DNA from: Adhaeribacter aerolatus
Lineage (GTDB): Bacteria; Bacteroidota; Bacteroidia; Cytophagales; Hymenobacteraceae
DNA: 64,000 nucleotides
Reading direction: 5' to 3'
Assembly: GCF_007991635.1 (NCBI RefSeq)
Contig: NZ_BJYS01000022.1
Location: 1-64,000 of the forward strand
The notes beneath the pieces are model-generated. The model had not been told where the DNA came from. It searched no databases and saw only the letters and a list, made by a program, of their open reading frames with translations. A program made the position numbers and the translations under genes. Of this stretch, positions 63,568 through 64,000 are shown in pieces. Each line of letters opens with the position of its first letter. Within the stretch, counting starts at the first letter, position 1.

Positions 63568-64000
63568 ATGAACCGAATTTACGCACACCTGGTATTAATG
63601 CGGCCGGCTAATATTATAACCGCCATCGCCGATATTATGCTGGGCTTTGCTGCCTCGGGCTCCGTTACCCTCCTGATGCAGCAAGGCGGATTTTCGGCAG
63701 CTCATCCCCAACTACAGCTTTTGTACTGGCTCATAGCCGCCACCATAGGCTTGTACGGCGGCGGCGTGGTTTTTAACGATGTTTTCGATGCAGACCTAGA
63801 CCGGGTAGAACGGCCGGAGCGGCCCATCCCCAGCGGCGCGGCCACCCGGTTAAGCGCTACGGTTCTGGGAGCGGCTTTGTTAATATTCGGCATAGCGGCA
63901 GCTTTCCAGGTATCCGTTCTGAGCGGTTCGCTGGCCGTTTTGGTAGCTATCCTGGCCTTGGTGTATGATGCCATTGGCAAGCATCATTCTATTCTGGGCC
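63568..64000 (+). CDS. eboC: EboC, UbiA-family prenyltransferase (partial, cut by window edge)
   Basis: Starts at the ATG at 63568 and is still open at base 64000 (144 codons visible). The visible part reads MNRIYAHLVLMRPANIITAI, two membrane segments, and the first aspartate-rich prenyl-diphosphate motif NDVFDADLDRVERPERPIPS (NDxxDxxxD followed by RPxRPIPSG), diagnostic of UbiA. A third membrane segment (LGAALLIFGIAAAFQV) is present. The second D-rich motif lies beyond the window. Position after eboA and eboB identifies it as EboC. The remaining ebo genes (eboD to eboF) are expected next. Confidence 0.93.
   Translation, partial: MNRIYAHLVLMRPANIITAIADIMLGFAASGSVTLLMQQGGFSAAHPQLQLLYWLIAATIGLYGGGVVFNDVFDADLDRVERPERPIPSGAATRLSATVLGAALLIFGIAAAFQVSVLSGSLAVLVAILALVYDAIGKHHSILG

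Noticed and set aside
1-64000. CRISPR arrays, prophage, rRNA operons and intact insertion sequences
   Set aside because: Looked for regularly spaced direct repeats, integrase or capsid genes, rRNA-like sequence and transposase frames; none found apart from the transposase fossil noted above.

Overview
The window reads as a chromosomal stretch of a Bacteroidota bacterium, most likely order Cytophagales and close to Hymenobacteraceae/Adhaeribacter. The grounds are a SusC/SusD pair, a type IX secretion (T9SS) type B gliding C-terminal domain next to PorP/SprF, many lipoproteins with short lipoboxes, DUF1080/DUF4468/DUF6503 proteins, and Bacteroidota-type promoters (TTG, then 19-20 nt, then TAnnTTTG) upstream of tRNAs. 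No rRNA, CRISPR array, prophage or intact insertion sequence was seen. The genus is inference; the phylum is well supported.

Layout. 0-7 kb (minus): TetR regulator, TolC, membrane fusion protein and RND pump, followed by an overlapping acyl-carrier-protein gene whose attachment serine is threonine. 7.7-13 kb: secreted GH5 hydrolase, a VapBC-type toxin-antitoxin pair, tRNA-His, dihydroorotase and a sulfatase. 13-24 kb (minus): SusC, SusD, a giant VCBS/ASPIC-UnbV lipoprotein, a vanadium-haloperoxidase-like lipoprotein and a DUF1080 hydrolase, which together look like an uptake and processing locus. 25-36 kb: scattered lipoproteins, an NTF2-like protein, a polysaccharide lyase 8, a parallel beta-helix lipoprotein and a lipocalin-like protein, with two gene fossils (a Crp/Fnr fragment and a RAYT-type transposase) and copies of a dispersed non-coding repeat. 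36.8-39.2 kb is an AT-rich island with two poorly known genes.

39-51 kb is mostly housekeeping: tRNA-Leu, tRNA-Gly, MutS, a SpoU methyltransferase, TerC, YajQ, GNAT and Mfd. It is interrupted at 43.35-44.11 kb by a striking nested inverted-repeat element: two diverged copies of a ~190-bp repeat face each other around a 290-bp unit with 36-bp perfect terminal inverted repeats. 51-59 kb has two tandem paralogues, a LEA-2 protein and a T9SS type B cassette (1325-aa PKD protein, PorP/SprF, OmpA/PD40 protein). 59.5-64 kb holds a dolichol/phytol-kinase-like membrane protein, a double-NIPSNAP lipoprotein and the start of an ebo cluster (EboA, EboB, and EboC cut by the window edge), a conserved but poorly understood system linked in cyanobacteria to export of a scytonemin precursor.

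The items most worth following are the Thr-for-Ser carrier protein tied to an RND pump, the nested inverted repeat at 43.35-44.11 kb, and the ebo cluster. Everything here was read by eye from sequence. Residue positions are approximate, and no alignment, database search or folding program was run.
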